From: Farysia itapuensis
Lineage: Eukaryota > Basidiomycota > Ustilaginomycetes > Ustilaginales > Ustilaginaceae
Direction: 5' to 3'
Assembly: GCA_023212645.1 (NCBI GenBank)
Contig: JALBYC010000002.1
Location: forward strand, 310,001-374,000
Length of the DNA: 64,000 nucleotides
Shown: piece after piece, positions 50,835-61,500 of the stretch
Numbering within the stretch: the first letter of the stretch is position 1
How the letters are laid out: each line of letters starts with the position of its first letter
The notes under the pieces: model-generated
Seen by the model: only the letters and a program-made list of their open reading frames with translations
Told to the model about the DNA's origin: nothing
Database searches by the model: none
Program-made: the position numbers and the translations under genes

Positions 50835-53153
50835 CTAGACACATTCGAAGGCGCAAGCCTCTGTATTGCTGCACGTGCTGGTTGCTTTCAGTCTGGCCTG
50901 GGCAGGATAAGGGCACAGTAGCCGAGTGTTGAGGACACCGTTGGCGTAAGCAGTCTTCTGCTTGGTAGAAGTCGGCGCGGTGCCATTCTCAGTCTTGTAG
51001 GCGGCGCCAATGATGGAATCAGGGGCTTTGCCCCGCTCGACCCAGTCGACTAGGGCTAAAAACATATCGTGCTGGGCATCGTACTGCAGCGGACGCGTAC
51101 CGGAGGCTTTTGCTTGACCTGCGCCGCCAAAGTTGAATGGACCTGTGCCACCTGTACAGTGTAGCATGCCGGGAACGAAGAATAGCCTGTACTTGTCGCT
51201 AATGTCCACCCCGCCCATCTTCGCTCTGACCATGTCGTAGTACTGCGATGAAACTCCGGAGGTGACGAGCTGATCTGCCAGCCCGTGGTAGTGCAGTAGC
51301 TTACCACCGTGCCTAAAGAAAGACGAAAGATCGGGATCAAAGGCAATGGTACCTCCCGGATCTTTCGTCTGCCCAAGCGCAATGACCTGCGGCGTCACTT
51401 CAGTGAATGCATTAAAGGCCGTGTCGTTCCATGTCTTCTCGCCCAAGACCTCGTACTGAAACCAGGCAGGGGCGGCAGAGTATGTTTTGCCAGTCACTCC
51501 TCTGGTCACTGTCCAGCCAAATTCACTGCCAGGTAGCACGGCTTGACGAATCAACTTTCCGTCTATGTAGTAATCGCTATAGATTTGCTTGAGATTTTCG
51601 ATTTGAGGCTCGAGCAAACATCTGGCAGGTGGACTTGTGTCGTCGTCAGTTGTGCTGTTATCGTCGGAAGGACTTCCACCGTTCTCCTCTTCGGTCGGCG
51701 CATGCATCTTGGGTGTGGTTGGCTTAGTGTCGGCGCCGCCATCTTCTCCAGCTGCTGTACGGTCTGTGGGAGTCGAGGAACCTCCTGACCGAGATTCCCC
51801 GGAATCGTCCAGCAATGGCTCTTGAGCACTGTCTACAATTCTTCTCTTTACAAGCGCAGATTTGTCACTGATCTTGTCCGAAGGAAAAGGAGTCAGACCA
51901 AGCGCAGCACATCCAATGAGCTTGGCGAAATCTGGCTTGCAATCGTGTGGGAGGGAGACGACACCGTCGCTCACGCCATCCGCCGCGTCACAGCTTTCAA
52001 GTACAGCCTTGTTGATCAGAGGATAGTCGGATGTGGGAATGTAGGTGGGTTTGGACTTGTCCGCCTGCAAAGAGTTGACATGAATCTGGTATGCGCCGAG
52101 ATTGTTGTAGTCGAAAGCCGGGCATCCAGCCATGACACCGTCAAAATCGTTGGGGTACTTCTGAACTTCTGCCATACCGGCACGACCACCCGTGCTACAA
52201 CCGCGAAAGTAGCTGAAAAAGCCGAGACTGTTGCGCGGTCGCGCATGCTCGTGGCTCGACTTCTTCCACAGTGTCCCGGTGCCGTAGAATGTTTGTACAG
52301 AGAGTTGTGAGACCATTGTTGTCAGATGCACCGCTCGATGACCAAAATCTGTCCATGCCTCCTCGTCATTTGGGATCCACTTGGTGCCGCTAGCTGCTGA
52401 AAAGTGGCCCATGTTGGTGCCAGCAACAGCTACCCGATAGCGTGAAAGGGCCTGTTTGAGATCGGGATACGCTACTGTGCCTCTCAGTCCTCCGCCTACA
52501 ATGAACAGCAGGCGCTTCGTCCACCCTGTAGAACTCGCAGGAGAAAAGGAAGCAACGGCCGCAGCGGCTGCTGACCTGAGACGGCTGGGATGGGATCTGC
52601 GGTCAAGCATCGCCGACGCATCTTGACGAGGGATCTTCGTCTCGCGATCTTCGTCGGATTCTTGGTCTGGTAACGGCATCCATACCTCAAACAGAGCTCG
52701 ATTACCTTTTGGACTTGTCTGAACCTGACCACCAAAGCGGCAGAAGGATGGCAAACCGCCATCTTGGGCATAATCAGTACCGTTTTGCTCTCCATAACCG
52801 GCGTCGGCAATGACTTGGAGTCTACCCCAGCCTTGGGCGGAAACAATGGCACCTGTTCGATTGTCTGTCGACCCGAAAGCATTTTCTGGTATCGTAGAGT
52901 ATAGCTCTGTGGCGCTAGGATTTGCTCCTGGTGGGTAGTACTGAGAATAAAGATTGGAAGTAATCAAAGGAGTCCCATCTGATGCAAGACCAGCTGCCAG
53001 GAGTTTCTCGACGACGGTGGGGAGATTCGCACAGCTGACAGCATTTGTGTGCGTTTGCAATGGCGACTTAGATGTGAATCGGGACAGAAGGGTGGACTCG
53101 GATCCAGGGGTCCGAGCCAGTGTCAGGGCAAGGATGAACAGCCCAATCAACAT
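50835..53153 (-). CDS. Secreted tannase/feruloyl esterase family protein
   Basis: 772 residues with a short signal peptide (LIGLFILALTLA). Family marks are CSTGGRAGMAEVQKYPNDFDGVMAGCPA (319-346, nucleophile Ser320), HYHGLADQLVTSGVSSQYY near the Asp/His region and the C-terminal HCTGGTGPFNFGG. Such esterases cleave tannins or feruloyl esters of plant wall polymers, consistent with a plant-associated fungus. The length exceeds the usual 550-600 because of two low-complexity inserts, about 163-210 and 439-510. The second follows a dibasic Lys-Arg (436-437) that resembles a Kex2 site. A TATATATAG element lies about 55 bp upstream. Confidence 0.88.
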   Translation of the reverse strand: MLIGLFILALTLARTPGSESTLLSRFTSKSPLQTHTNAVSCANLPTVVEKLLAAGLASDGTPLITSNLYSQYYPPGANPSATELYSTIPENAFGSTDNRTGAIVSAQGWGRLQVIADAGYGEQNGTDYAQDGGLPSFCRFGGQVQTSPKGNRALFEVWMPLPDQESDEDRETKIPRQDASAMLDRRSHPSRLRSAAAAAVASFSPASSTGWTKRLLFIVGGGLRGTVAYPDLKQALSRYRVAVAGTNMGHFSAASGTKWIPNDEEAWTDFGHRAVHLTTMVSQLSVQTFYGTGTLWKKSSHEHARPRNSLGFFSYFRGCSTGGRAGMAEVQKYPNDFDGVMAGCPAFDYNNLGAYQIHVNSLQADKSKPTYIPTSDYPLINKAVLESCDAADGVSDGVVSLPHDCKPDFAKLIGCAALGLTPFPSDKISDKSALVKRRIVDSAQEPLLDDSGESRSGGSSTPTDRTAAGEDGGADTKPTTPKMHAPTEEENGGSPSDDNSTTDDDTSPPARCLLEPQIENLKQIYSDYYIDGKLIRQAVLPGSEFGWTVTRGVTGKTYSAAPAWFQYEVLGEKTWNDTAFNAFTEVTPQVIALGQTKDPGGTIAFDPDLSSFFRHGGKLLHYHGLADQLVTSGVSSQYYDMVRAKMGGVDISDKYRLFFVPGMLHCTGGTGPFNFGGAGQAKASGTRPLQYDAQHDMFLALVDWVERGKAPDSIIGAAYKTENGTAPTSTKQKTAYANGVLNTRLLCPYPAQARLKATSTCSNTEACAFECV

Positions 53154-53888
53154 CTTTCTAGCTAGACTAGGCCGAAAACCCGCGAGAGAGCTTGCCAGAG
53201 AGGACCTATATATAGGGAAAGGGGCTCAAGACTAGTTCATAGCGCGCTGACCTCTTGCCTGCCTAAATCAGCCGAGGCGACTAGCGGCCGATGGTCCGGA
53301 TCGAGATGAGTGTGGGCCCTTTCATGTGGGTGTGTTCGTACACATTGAGTTGCCACGTCTCAAGCTCATCGAGTTCCCACATTGTTCAAAGCCCAATGTG
53401 TCGTAACCAGTAGTACACCATTGGCAGGGATCGAGAATCTGTTCAGGACGGCCACCGGGATGGCGTCAGGAAAGGCGATTCGGTGGCAATTCGGGCCACG
53501 TTAAGCTTGAGCATGCACATTGGGCGCTCGACGTCAAGATGTACAGGCAATCTGCAGGCAATAAACAGTGTTCAGCCTGTCGTATGTTGCACAGTGGAAT
53601 GACGGTGGGTAAGGTTGACTCTTTGCCCAGGGTCTATGCATGTCAGGGCGGTCTTTGAAATATCTCTTGTGGTTAGCATTCGTCCATTCACCATGAAAAC
53701 TCTAAGGCTCTCTCGATCTAGCTCCCGGTGTTCAGCTGCTCTCTTGGCTTCGAAGATAGGAGGTGACCAAGTCTTCAGTGTCGTCCGCACGTGCTCAACC
53801 AAGATACGACGCTCAAACAAGATCAATGTTGTTACAATGCAGGGGTGGGCTATCGTTACAGTTGACAAAAGATGCTGGGTAGGTAGGA
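53154..53888. other. Intergenic region between the SDE2 and tannase genes
   Basis: About 735 bp. The left part is the tannase promoter with a TATA box. The right part is the SDE2 3' flank. Both genes are on the minus strand. No tRNA, ORF with protein character or repeat is seen. Confidence 0.55.
53205..53216 (-). promoter_or_regulatory. TATA box of the tannase gene
   Basis: The perfect palindrome CCTATATATAGG at 53205-53216 lies about 52-63 bp before the tannase ATG. A strong TATA element suits an inducible secreted enzyme; most neighbours lack one. Confidence 0.6.
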
Positions 53889-54665
53889 CTATGAGGTGGA
53901 TGCCGGAACAGTTGTGCCTGTTGAAGAAGCAGCCGGCTTGGATTTGGCCAGCTTCTTTTTCTTCTTCATCATAGCGGTAGCAACGGCGGAACGTACGTTT
54001 TCGACAATTTCACGACTTTGCTCGACGTATTGAATATCATCGATGCGCTCCTTCCTCTTACTGCCGGCTACGGGTTCAGACGAGCTTGCATGTGGAGCGC
54101 GCCGAGTAGAACCTTCTGGACTCGCGCTTCCGTCCTCAAAGTCCTCTCCAGCATCGGCCATCTTGTCAGCCGCTTCCGACAGATCCTTTTCCGTCTTGGG
54201 TGTTCTTCCGAGCATGCGCTCGAGTTTGGCATACTTCTTCTTCTGTGCCTCGTCCATTTGTTTCTTGCGTTCCGATTCGCCCTCTAGATACTCGGCCAGC
54301 TTCTTGGCTTCCTTCATCACGCCGAGTCGTCGACCGTTAAGATCGCGGCAAGAGTCGTTATTGCTCTTACGAGCACCGGACGACATTTTCCCGCCTTGAG
54401 ATCGGAGCATGGCGCCAAATCCACCTTTCCCACCTGGCATAGCGACTCGAACTTGCAGCACAATGGGACCATTGGAGCTACGCAGGCTTTGTAGAATCGT
54501 GGAGCTGGGTATTGTGCATCCATACTGTGAGATGGTGAAGGGCGTGGAGCCTGGCAGCGCAGTTCGGAAACCATCATGGATGTCTGCTGCTGTTGCCGTC
54601 GACGGTAGTGCCAGACTCAAATGCCTGGGGAGAGGATGGAATGATTCGACAAGGACAGACAACAT
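53889..54665 (-). CDS. SDE2: SDE2-like splicing and genome-maintenance factor
   Basis: I choose Met at 54665 (MLSVLVESFHPLPRHLSL), giving 258 residues. The N-terminal 79 residues form a ubiquitin-like domain, followed by GGKGG (78-82), at which a deubiquitinase is known to cleave Sde2 in fission yeast. Next comes the conserved GGFGAMLRSQGGKMSS and NNDSCRDLNGRRL. Then a coiled, Lys/Glu-rich helix (LAEYLEGESERKKQMDEAQKKKYAKLERMLGR) is the typical Sde2 core. Processed Sde2 joins the spliceosome for selected introns and, in mammals, acts in replication stress. It is divergent from the Artemis-like gene with a 204-bp gap. Confidence 0.9.
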   Translation of the reverse strand: MLSVLVESFHPLPRHLSLALPSTATAADIHDGFRTALPGSTPFTISQYGCTIPSSTILQSLRSSNGPIVLQVRVAMPGGKGGFGAMLRSQGGKMSSGARKSNNDSCRDLNGRRLGVMKEAKKLAEYLEGESERKKQMDEAQKKKYAKLERMLGRTPKTEKDLSEAADKMADAGEDFEDGSASPEGSTRRAPHASSSEPVAGSKRKERIDDIQYVEQSREIVENVRSAVATAMMKKKKKLAKSKPAASSTGTTVPASTS

Positions 54666-54869
54666 TTGCGATGGTGGTGGTGAGAAGGATGTTTGGTTTT
54701 CATTTGGCTGTGAAATTGTTCTGAGCGAACTGAGTTGCAACCTGCAGGGTCTGCTTCAGACGCCACATATGGCCCCGTTCAACAAGGCCAAACAGCATGT
54801 GTCCGCACGCGACTCGCGGATCTGCAGAACATAGACGTCGGTACATGCTGGCGTAGGACAAGGGATGCA

Positions 54870-57800
54870 ATGACCAATTCGCATGGCTATGTGCTGGAAT
54901 ATCCACGCATCAGGGTGGACCATTTCGAACAGGCTGCTGTGCCTTTGCCTGCTTCACTACTTGCTCACCGCCGTTCTGTAGGCGCTCCCCTCGGTCGCGA
55001 CCTCAATCAGACCCATTTCGAAAGGCCGCTGCTCTATCTTCTAACCCATATACATACAGACCACCTGAAAGGTCTTGACCGGCCTGGTCTTACTGCCCCT
55101 ATCTACTGCAGTCTTGTCACCAAGAATCTTCTGTTGCGCTACGAACGCCAGCAAAGCAGGATCGAAAAGGATCGCGACCCAGATGCACAAGAGAATCAAG
55201 GCGTAATTCGGCCCTATGCTCATCTCTATGTTTCGGAAAAGCATGCCAACGCCAAATCCAGACATGCAGGCTTCACCGCTGCGCCCGTGGATCTGCTCAG
55301 ACCGCTTCCCTACAACACTCCAACCAAGATCCCATACACACCAAAGACGTCCATCATGCTCACACTTATCGAGAGCAATCACATGCTGGGAGGAACCATG
55401 TTCCTGATTCAAGGGACCAACGGTGCCGTGCTGCACACCGGTGATCTTCGTGCCGAGGCGTGGTGGTGCGACGCCCTTGTTCGAAATCCTGTACTCTCCC
55501 AATACTTGTCCTGGAGCAATCAAGAAGTCGATGCGCCTTCTAGTAGCTGGCCTGACTATGTAGAATCGCTTGACAGTGCCTCGATTGCTTCGTCACCTGG
55601 CAATCAAGATTCGATCGAGCTCAGCGACACTCAGTCCTCGCAGACTCCATCTACTGCCCAAAAGCGCACAACGTCGTTACATCTCGAAAACATTTACCTC
55701 GATACAGAGCTACTTTTCTGCAATCAGCAGGTCCCAAGCAAGCAACAAGCGTGCCAAGACCTGATCGTGCTCATGGGGCTTTACCCCAGTGACACCCATT
55801 TCTTCCTCAATGCCTGGACCTGGGGTTACGAAGATATGTTGATCGCCACAGCAAAGGCATTTGGCTGCAAGATCCACGTAGATCGCTTCAAGCTTGGCAT
55901 GTACAAAGCGGCCAAGTCTGAGAACCCTTTCCTGTCCGATATCGTCACTAGTAATGGTAGCAAGACTCGCTTCCATGCCTGTGAGAAGCGCAACATGTGC
56001 CCACTCCTGTGCCAGCTTATCGAGTCTGCTTCTACCACCGACCCCTCAGAGTTCAACCGACCTCCACGCCTGGTGTATGTCAACCCTGGCCAGGTATCTC
56101 TCGATCATTGGCCAGCTATGCTTCACGATACGACTGAACGATTACAGGCGGCAAAACGCGGCCAGACAGCTTGGCCGGAAGCTTTGATAGTACCGATTGA
56201 GCGACACTCACCACTACCAGAGCTACAGAATTTTGTCAAGCTGTTTCGACCACGGACTGTATCGCCCAATACGATTCTAGATCCCAAAGGCGGCCTTGAC
56301 TACTATCTCTTACACCACCTGTTCGGGCATCTGCTCCACAGTGCTGCTGATCAAGATCAGCTCGCCAAACAAGGCCTCGCGCTGCTTGGCGACAAAGCGT
56401 GGGCCTTCTACGAAACGCAGATGGCGGTTGCCAAACAAGAAGCTGTGCCTGGCGTCAACGAGTCTCTCGAAGCTCATCACGGTGAAAGCACGGAATGGCA
56501 CGATAGCCCTCAAGACGGTGAGGCCAGCCTAAACGCTGCTCAGCTCGATCGGTTGTGCAGAATTCGTGGCCTGAGCTCCAAGGGTTTAATCATGCACAAC
56601 ATGGCCGGAAAACTTGCTGCTATGCTCGAGGTCGAACGATGGACCAGGTCCGAGCAAGACCCCATGCCCCAAGATAACATGGTCGACTTGCGGAACGAAC
56701 TGCAAGAATCGTTGAGCTCTGGCAGAGGTACGAGTATTTCTTCGGCCAACTACGATGCCGATCACAGTCAGTATGCAGAAACGCAATTGCCCGTGCAACC
56801 AGTGAGGCTAGAGACAGATGCAGTCCGAGATGAAACGGAGAAAGAAGCGGAACGTAGCGCTTCCCCGGAACAGCCAGTGCCTGTGGAGGGTGAAACGCCT
56901 CTGCTCTCACAAGAATCCGCCGAGTCGGTGGCGGAAGGTCCAACAGTGCTGACGGAAGACTTGGCCCATCGTTACCTCAATGTTCTCATCCATCACTTCA
57001 AGGTGCCTTTTGACCGATCTTCGACGAAAAGCACCTACGCCGAGATGTGGAAGACTGTGCGAACCAAGATGGCAGCCCAGGCGCAAAAAGTCGAGGAACA
57101 CTGGTTCCGTGAGAACGGCATCCTTCCTCCTTTATGGGCTGACCAGCCACCTCGTACCGTGCACTTTGCCAGTGATCTACAAGAGACGATTTCAAAGGAG
57201 CTACCTCGAGAGTCAAGCGGAATGGAAGAAGCCGAGAGTCTCGATGCCAGCGCAATTAGCGCTGCATCAGAATTATTGACCTCCTTTGTCGATATGCTGG
57301 ATGCTGCTGGTGAGCAGTCTGAAAAGGCACTCTTGGCCCCCTCGCGGCTCGATCGAATCGTGGCATTGCGTCTCATACTCAAACACTTTCGTCAGCTGGG
57401 TTTCAACGACAACCACAAAGCATCCTCGTTTGTCGGAACACAACTAAAGTGCGTGGGCAACACTTTGCTGTGGATGCCATTCAAGCAGCCCCTGACGAGG
57501 CTAGCTACCGTCTTGGAGCAGGAGTTGACCTCGATTACCGCTCAAGTTGCCGAAGCGACCCTTGTGGGGAGCGATGAACCTCGACACGCAGCAGCCAAAC
57601 AACAGGTATCCGAGCATGTCATTCAAATTGTCGGTGTCGTGCTTGCCTTTCGCACCCTTCATGCCTTGTTGGAAGCAGCGACGTTGCAGTCGCTCGTATC
57701 GTCGCTCCTTAACATCGCTGAAAAGGGAAAACGACTCGACTCGCGCAAGAAGTCGAAGGACAAAGCCCATTTGATCGAACTTGTCTGTTCGGTCCTGCGG

Positions 57801-58547
57801 AACGAGGAAGTACCTGAAGATGTTCTGGCTCCGCTCGAGAGCCGTTTGATGGCCTTTGTTGCCAATGCGAGCGACCCGATGCCATTGACGCAAGTAGAAA
57901 GCAAGCAAATTGACAAAACTTTGACCGAGCCAGTGGCAAGTGACTCTTTCTGGTCTGGCGAAGTGACATCGCAACCAGCGCAAGCAGCTAAATCAGCTTG
58001 TGAACCGCAAGCGGCCGACCGCGTGCAATCCGCAAACAGCGCGGATGATAGCGTCGAAAGTTTTGAAGCATCTAGTCTGCAGATCCGTCGACCAATTCCT
58101 GCCGCTCAAGCCTGCGTATCCCACCGCGAACCGGAACGACGTTCAGTCCGGCAACTTGCCATTCCGCACAGCGAACAAGCAGAGATCCCTCCCACCAGCA
58201 ACGGAGTTTCTCAAGGCTCTTCCGTAACGCAAGAAGAGGAGTCAACGCAGGAGGAAAACCAGACTCTTGCAAACATCAGCGAGAAAAATGTCCAACAGCC
58301 GGCAGCCCGGATCTCAGAGTCAACACGGAGTAGAGTTGCGGTGCCACTGAGCAGTATCGGAAGGCAACTGCGCCCGCCAAGCATGGCGTCCAAACAGTCG
58401 CTCAAGAGAGTGCGTAGCGAAGAAGTCTCCAACACAGACCGGCCCAAACCAAGCCTCAGGCTCGAACGTGCGTCAAGCCAACAAGCACAGACAAATCGCA
58501 CGCACAGATCTGCACGCACGCGTTCCAGCACTTCGCGCCGTTCGTGA
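54870..58547 (+). CDS. Artemis/SNM1-like metallo-beta-lactamase nuclease
   Basis: I choose Met at 54870 (MTNSHGYVLEYPRIRVDHFE), because the first residues match the Artemis family start; the frame extends upstream. The 1225 residues have HxHxDH (60-65, HIHTDHLKGL), the HTGDLRAE metal site and the beta-CASP-like region with FLNAWTWGYEDMLIATAKAFGCKIHVD. Artemis opens hairpins and trims ends in non-homologous end joining; SNM1/PSO2 relatives repair interstrand crosslinks. HTDHLKGL is nearer Artemis. Residues from about 560 on form a long extension with coiled and disordered parts that I cannot assign. It converges on listerin with a 44-bp gap. Confidence 0.8.
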   Translation: MTNSHGYVLEYPRIRVDHFEQAAVPLPASLLAHRRSVGAPLGRDLNQTHFERPLLYLLTHIHTDHLKGLDRPGLTAPIYCSLVTKNLLLRYERQQSRIEKDRDPDAQENQGVIRPYAHLYVSEKHANAKSRHAGFTAAPVDLLRPLPYNTPTKIPYTPKTSIMLTLIESNHMLGGTMFLIQGTNGAVLHTGDLRAEAWWCDALVRNPVLSQYLSWSNQEVDAPSSSWPDYVESLDSASIASSPGNQDSIELSDTQSSQTPSTAQKRTTSLHLENIYLDTELLFCNQQVPSKQQACQDLIVLMGLYPSDTHFFLNAWTWGYEDMLIATAKAFGCKIHVDRFKLGMYKAAKSENPFLSDIVTSNGSKTRFHACEKRNMCPLLCQLIESASTTDPSEFNRPPRLVYVNPGQVSLDHWPAMLHDTTERLQAAKRGQTAWPEALIVPIERHSPLPELQNFVKLFRPRTVSPNTILDPKGGLDYYLLHHLFGHLLHSAADQDQLAKQGLALLGDKAWAFYETQMAVAKQEAVPGVNESLEAHHGESTEWHDSPQDGEASLNAAQLDRLCRIRGLSSKGLIMHNMAGKLAAMLEVERWTRSEQDPMPQDNMVDLRNELQESLSSGRGTSISSANYDADHSQYAETQLPVQPVRLETDAVRDETEKEAERSASPEQPVPVEGETPLLSQESAESVAEGPTVLTEDLAHRYLNVLIHHFKVPFDRSSTKSTYAEMWKTVRTKMAAQAQKVEEHWFRENGILPPLWADQPPRTVHFASDLQETISKELPRESSGMEEAESLDASAISAASELLTSFVDMLDAAGEQSEKALLAPSRLDRIVALRLILKHFRQLGFNDNHKASSFVGTQLKCVGNTLLWMPFKQPLTRLATVLEQELTSITAQVAEATLVGSDEPRHAAAKQQVSEHVIQIVGVVLAFRTLHALLEAATLQSLVSSLLNIAEKGKRLDSRKKSKDKAHLIELVCSVLRNEEVPEDVLAPLESRLMAFVANASDPMPLTQVESKQIDKTLTEPVASDSFWSGEVTSQPAQAAKSACEPQAADRVQSANSADDSVESFEASSLQIRRPIPAAQACVSHREPERRSVRQLAIPHSEQAEIPPTSNGVSQGSSVTQEEESTQEENQTLANISEKNVQQPAARISESTRSRVAVPLSSIGRQLRPPSMASKQSLKRVRSEEVSNTDRPKPSLRLERASSQQAQTNRTHRSARTRSSTSRRS

Positions 58548-58591
58548 ATACTGCGTTGCCTTCCACCCAAATCATTGTACTGTGCGTGCTT

Positions 58592-61500
58592 TTACAGAAT
58601 AGATCGGCAGAGCGGACAGGTACTTGAGCCCGAAGTTGAGATCCACTTGTACAGGCAGCCTGAGTGGAATTTGTTTTTGCACGTCTTGCACGGCTTGGAG
58701 GGCAAGCTGCGGTCCATGGGCGAGATGATAGAGTAGCAAATGGCACACTCTTCCAGACCTTGGAACTGCACCTCTGCGTTTCGCTTGAACAAGCTGAGCG
58801 CGTCAAAGATCAGGCCGTTTTGCCCCGTAATGAGCTGTTGGACGGCCAAAAGCCAGGATCGCCACTTGGCCTCTGTAATGCCGACACGTTGAATGTCGCG
58901 GATCTCGACACCGTGCAGGGGAAAATCGGAAGGAATCTTGACGCCAATTTCCATGGGATGCTCGTCCACAACATACGTTGCAATGACTTCGTTGGTGGAC
59001 AAGATCTTGATGGTCAGCGCTTCATCCTGTAGCCTTGATAATGCTTCAGGCTCCCGTAGATGCGATAGCTCGCGAGATGCAATGACAGGAGAACAGTGGC
59101 GGATTGTAAAGCTGGCAATCTGCATCGATAGTTGTCGATCCTTGATGTCAACCCACCACGATCTGACCATGGTAGGAACGTGGATGAGCGCTCGTAGGTA
59201 CACGTGCGCGGCGATGACTTGCAGCACGGTGAGCGAAGATGCCACGTCAATATGGTCTAAGAACACTTCATCAACAGCAAATCGACTCGGATCAAATAGA
59301 CGCCTGTCTTGGTCTGCCAGTCCGACAAGTGCAAACACGCTCGGTAGCAGCGAAATTGGCAACAAACTCCGCTTCTCCAGATCGGAAACATAGGCAGACT
59401 TGACCGCGAGAGAAGCGTTCTCAAAGTGATCAAAGATGGCGATCCAGGACATGAAGTAGCCAAGCGCCGTCTTGCGAGCAGCCTCTTCCTCAACCAGTAA
59501 TTCGAGCTGAGACCCTAGACTGTCAGAGACGTTTGCAATGAGCGCTTCTGGTAGCTTCATTCTCGCCTGGAAGTCGTCCGTGCTGACGGCATCTTTGTTG
59601 ACCGCAGCCTCGACAACAAGCTCTTTGACGTGGTCGCGAATCGAGATGCTCAAAAGCCGGTAGCTGATGACCTGCACATCGTGCGACGGGCTCTCGATGA
59701 GCATGTTGCAGAGGGGAGCGCATGTCCTGACCATGTCGAAGCTAGAGCTGGGCACGTCACGGATAAGATCAACAATCAGCTCCTCGCATGCTTGTCGTGG
59801 ACCGAATTCCGTAAACGACTGATCCTTGCCCGAACTTGAAGTGGCCAGCGACAGGAAGAGATCGCGAACGAGCTGAAGCGAAGCCAGCTTGCGCTGCTTC
59901 CAGTACTCTCGCAGATTCGCGTTGCGCACTGCGTAGTCTCGAAGCGTCTCGAGCAGGCGCAGTGACGCAAAGAGTTGGGGAAGTGAGCTGGCGTCATGCA
60001 GGGAGGAGAACTCCAAGTTGGTCTCGATCAAATCAAACATGAAATCAATATGACTTCCCTGCACATCCTGGACGATCGGTACGAGATGGACAAAGAGCTC
60101 AGCGAGCCGCGTGTTGATCTCCTCGTCTGGTTCCTCTTCACTCTCGTCGTTCGAGTACCACTTTTGCAGATCTTTCAGCAAGAAAATTGCCCGTTGCTGG
60201 GGGATGAGAGAGAGATCCGAGTCTTGTGAAGGTGCAAGAGCGATGAGCATCTGCAGGGCTTGCAAGACCTTTTTCGATGGTGTCGACGGCCCCAGGCCCG
60301 CAAGCTTGGCTGCTGAGGCATTACGAAGTCGATCATAGATGGGTGACGACCCAGCAGCTGATTTGGCGGCAAACACCACCGCTTGAGCTAAGGGAGGAGT
60401 CTTGTCTTGCACAGAGTCAGCAAGTTTGAGCCACCGATCCGCTCCAGCCTCGCCAATCGTGCCGAAATTGAAAGCGGCACTCAGCAGTCGATGGAAGACT
60501 CTTGCCGAGTAGCTGCTCTCGGGTGCCTTCGATGCAGTCTGCCACATCAAGGACAAAACATGTCCGAGACCATCTCTCGTCTGGTCTGCGGTCTGGTTGC
60601 GTTGCAGCAACATCACCATGTCGTTATGCCAGTTCTCTGTTACACTGTCGCAGAGAGACGAAAGTAAAGCAGTTGAAACGGCAATTGACCTTTGCAGCCA
60701 ATCACGATGCTTTTCCGGCGCAGCTGAAGTGTTTAGGCTGTGCTTGGAAGAACCAGAGAACAGCAGGTCATCCTCGATCAACAACGAGAACAGTACGAGG
60801 TGCGAAAGTAACGCAGCATTTTGACGCGCGGCAGCTCGGTCTTGCTCGAAAATCAAAGTGATAGCCAGGCTAACTCGGGCGAATGCACCAAGACCTTCAG
60901 CATCCAGTTGCAAGCCAGCTGAGTCTTCAATGATCGAATTTTGGGCGACGAGGGGGTCAAAGACGAGCAATGCCGGCTGCGAAGAACGACAAGCGGTGCG
61001 CTCAAGCGAGTCTTGCAGTTCTGCTGGTCCAGGCAAAACAACAAGAGCAGATGTGCCTGACAGTTGAGTAGCGACACGTTGGGCAGCCTGAACAATGACA
61101 TCAACGTTGACGTGCATGTCCAACAAATGGCTCTGCAAGCTCGTCAGTGCCTCTTGTAGCACAATTTCCAGCGTGGGAGGTGGACCCTGTACCGTGAGAA
61201 GTGTCCAAATGCGCGATGCTTTGTGCTGAATGTCGTTGAACACAGGTGGTACGAGCATGGCGATATCCGAGACAGCTGCAATCACTGCTCGATCAGATGC
61301 AAGTAAAGCCTCAATTCCTTGTTCTTGCACCTTCAGCCAAGACTCCAGGCAGTCCAGCAGATCCGGCACGACCCGAGCAGCATTCGTTCCGTGTTGATTG
61401 ACACCTCGACTCGATTGCTGATTCGTCAGCAGAACATTTCGAAGCTGCTGAATAGTCGACGTGATCATTGCCAGCATACTCTTGCGAACCTGCTCTTCTG

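Noticed and set aside
54735..54869. Upstream extension of the Artemis-like frame
   Set aside because: It overlaps the SDE2 leader region and the later Met matches the family's usual N-terminus.
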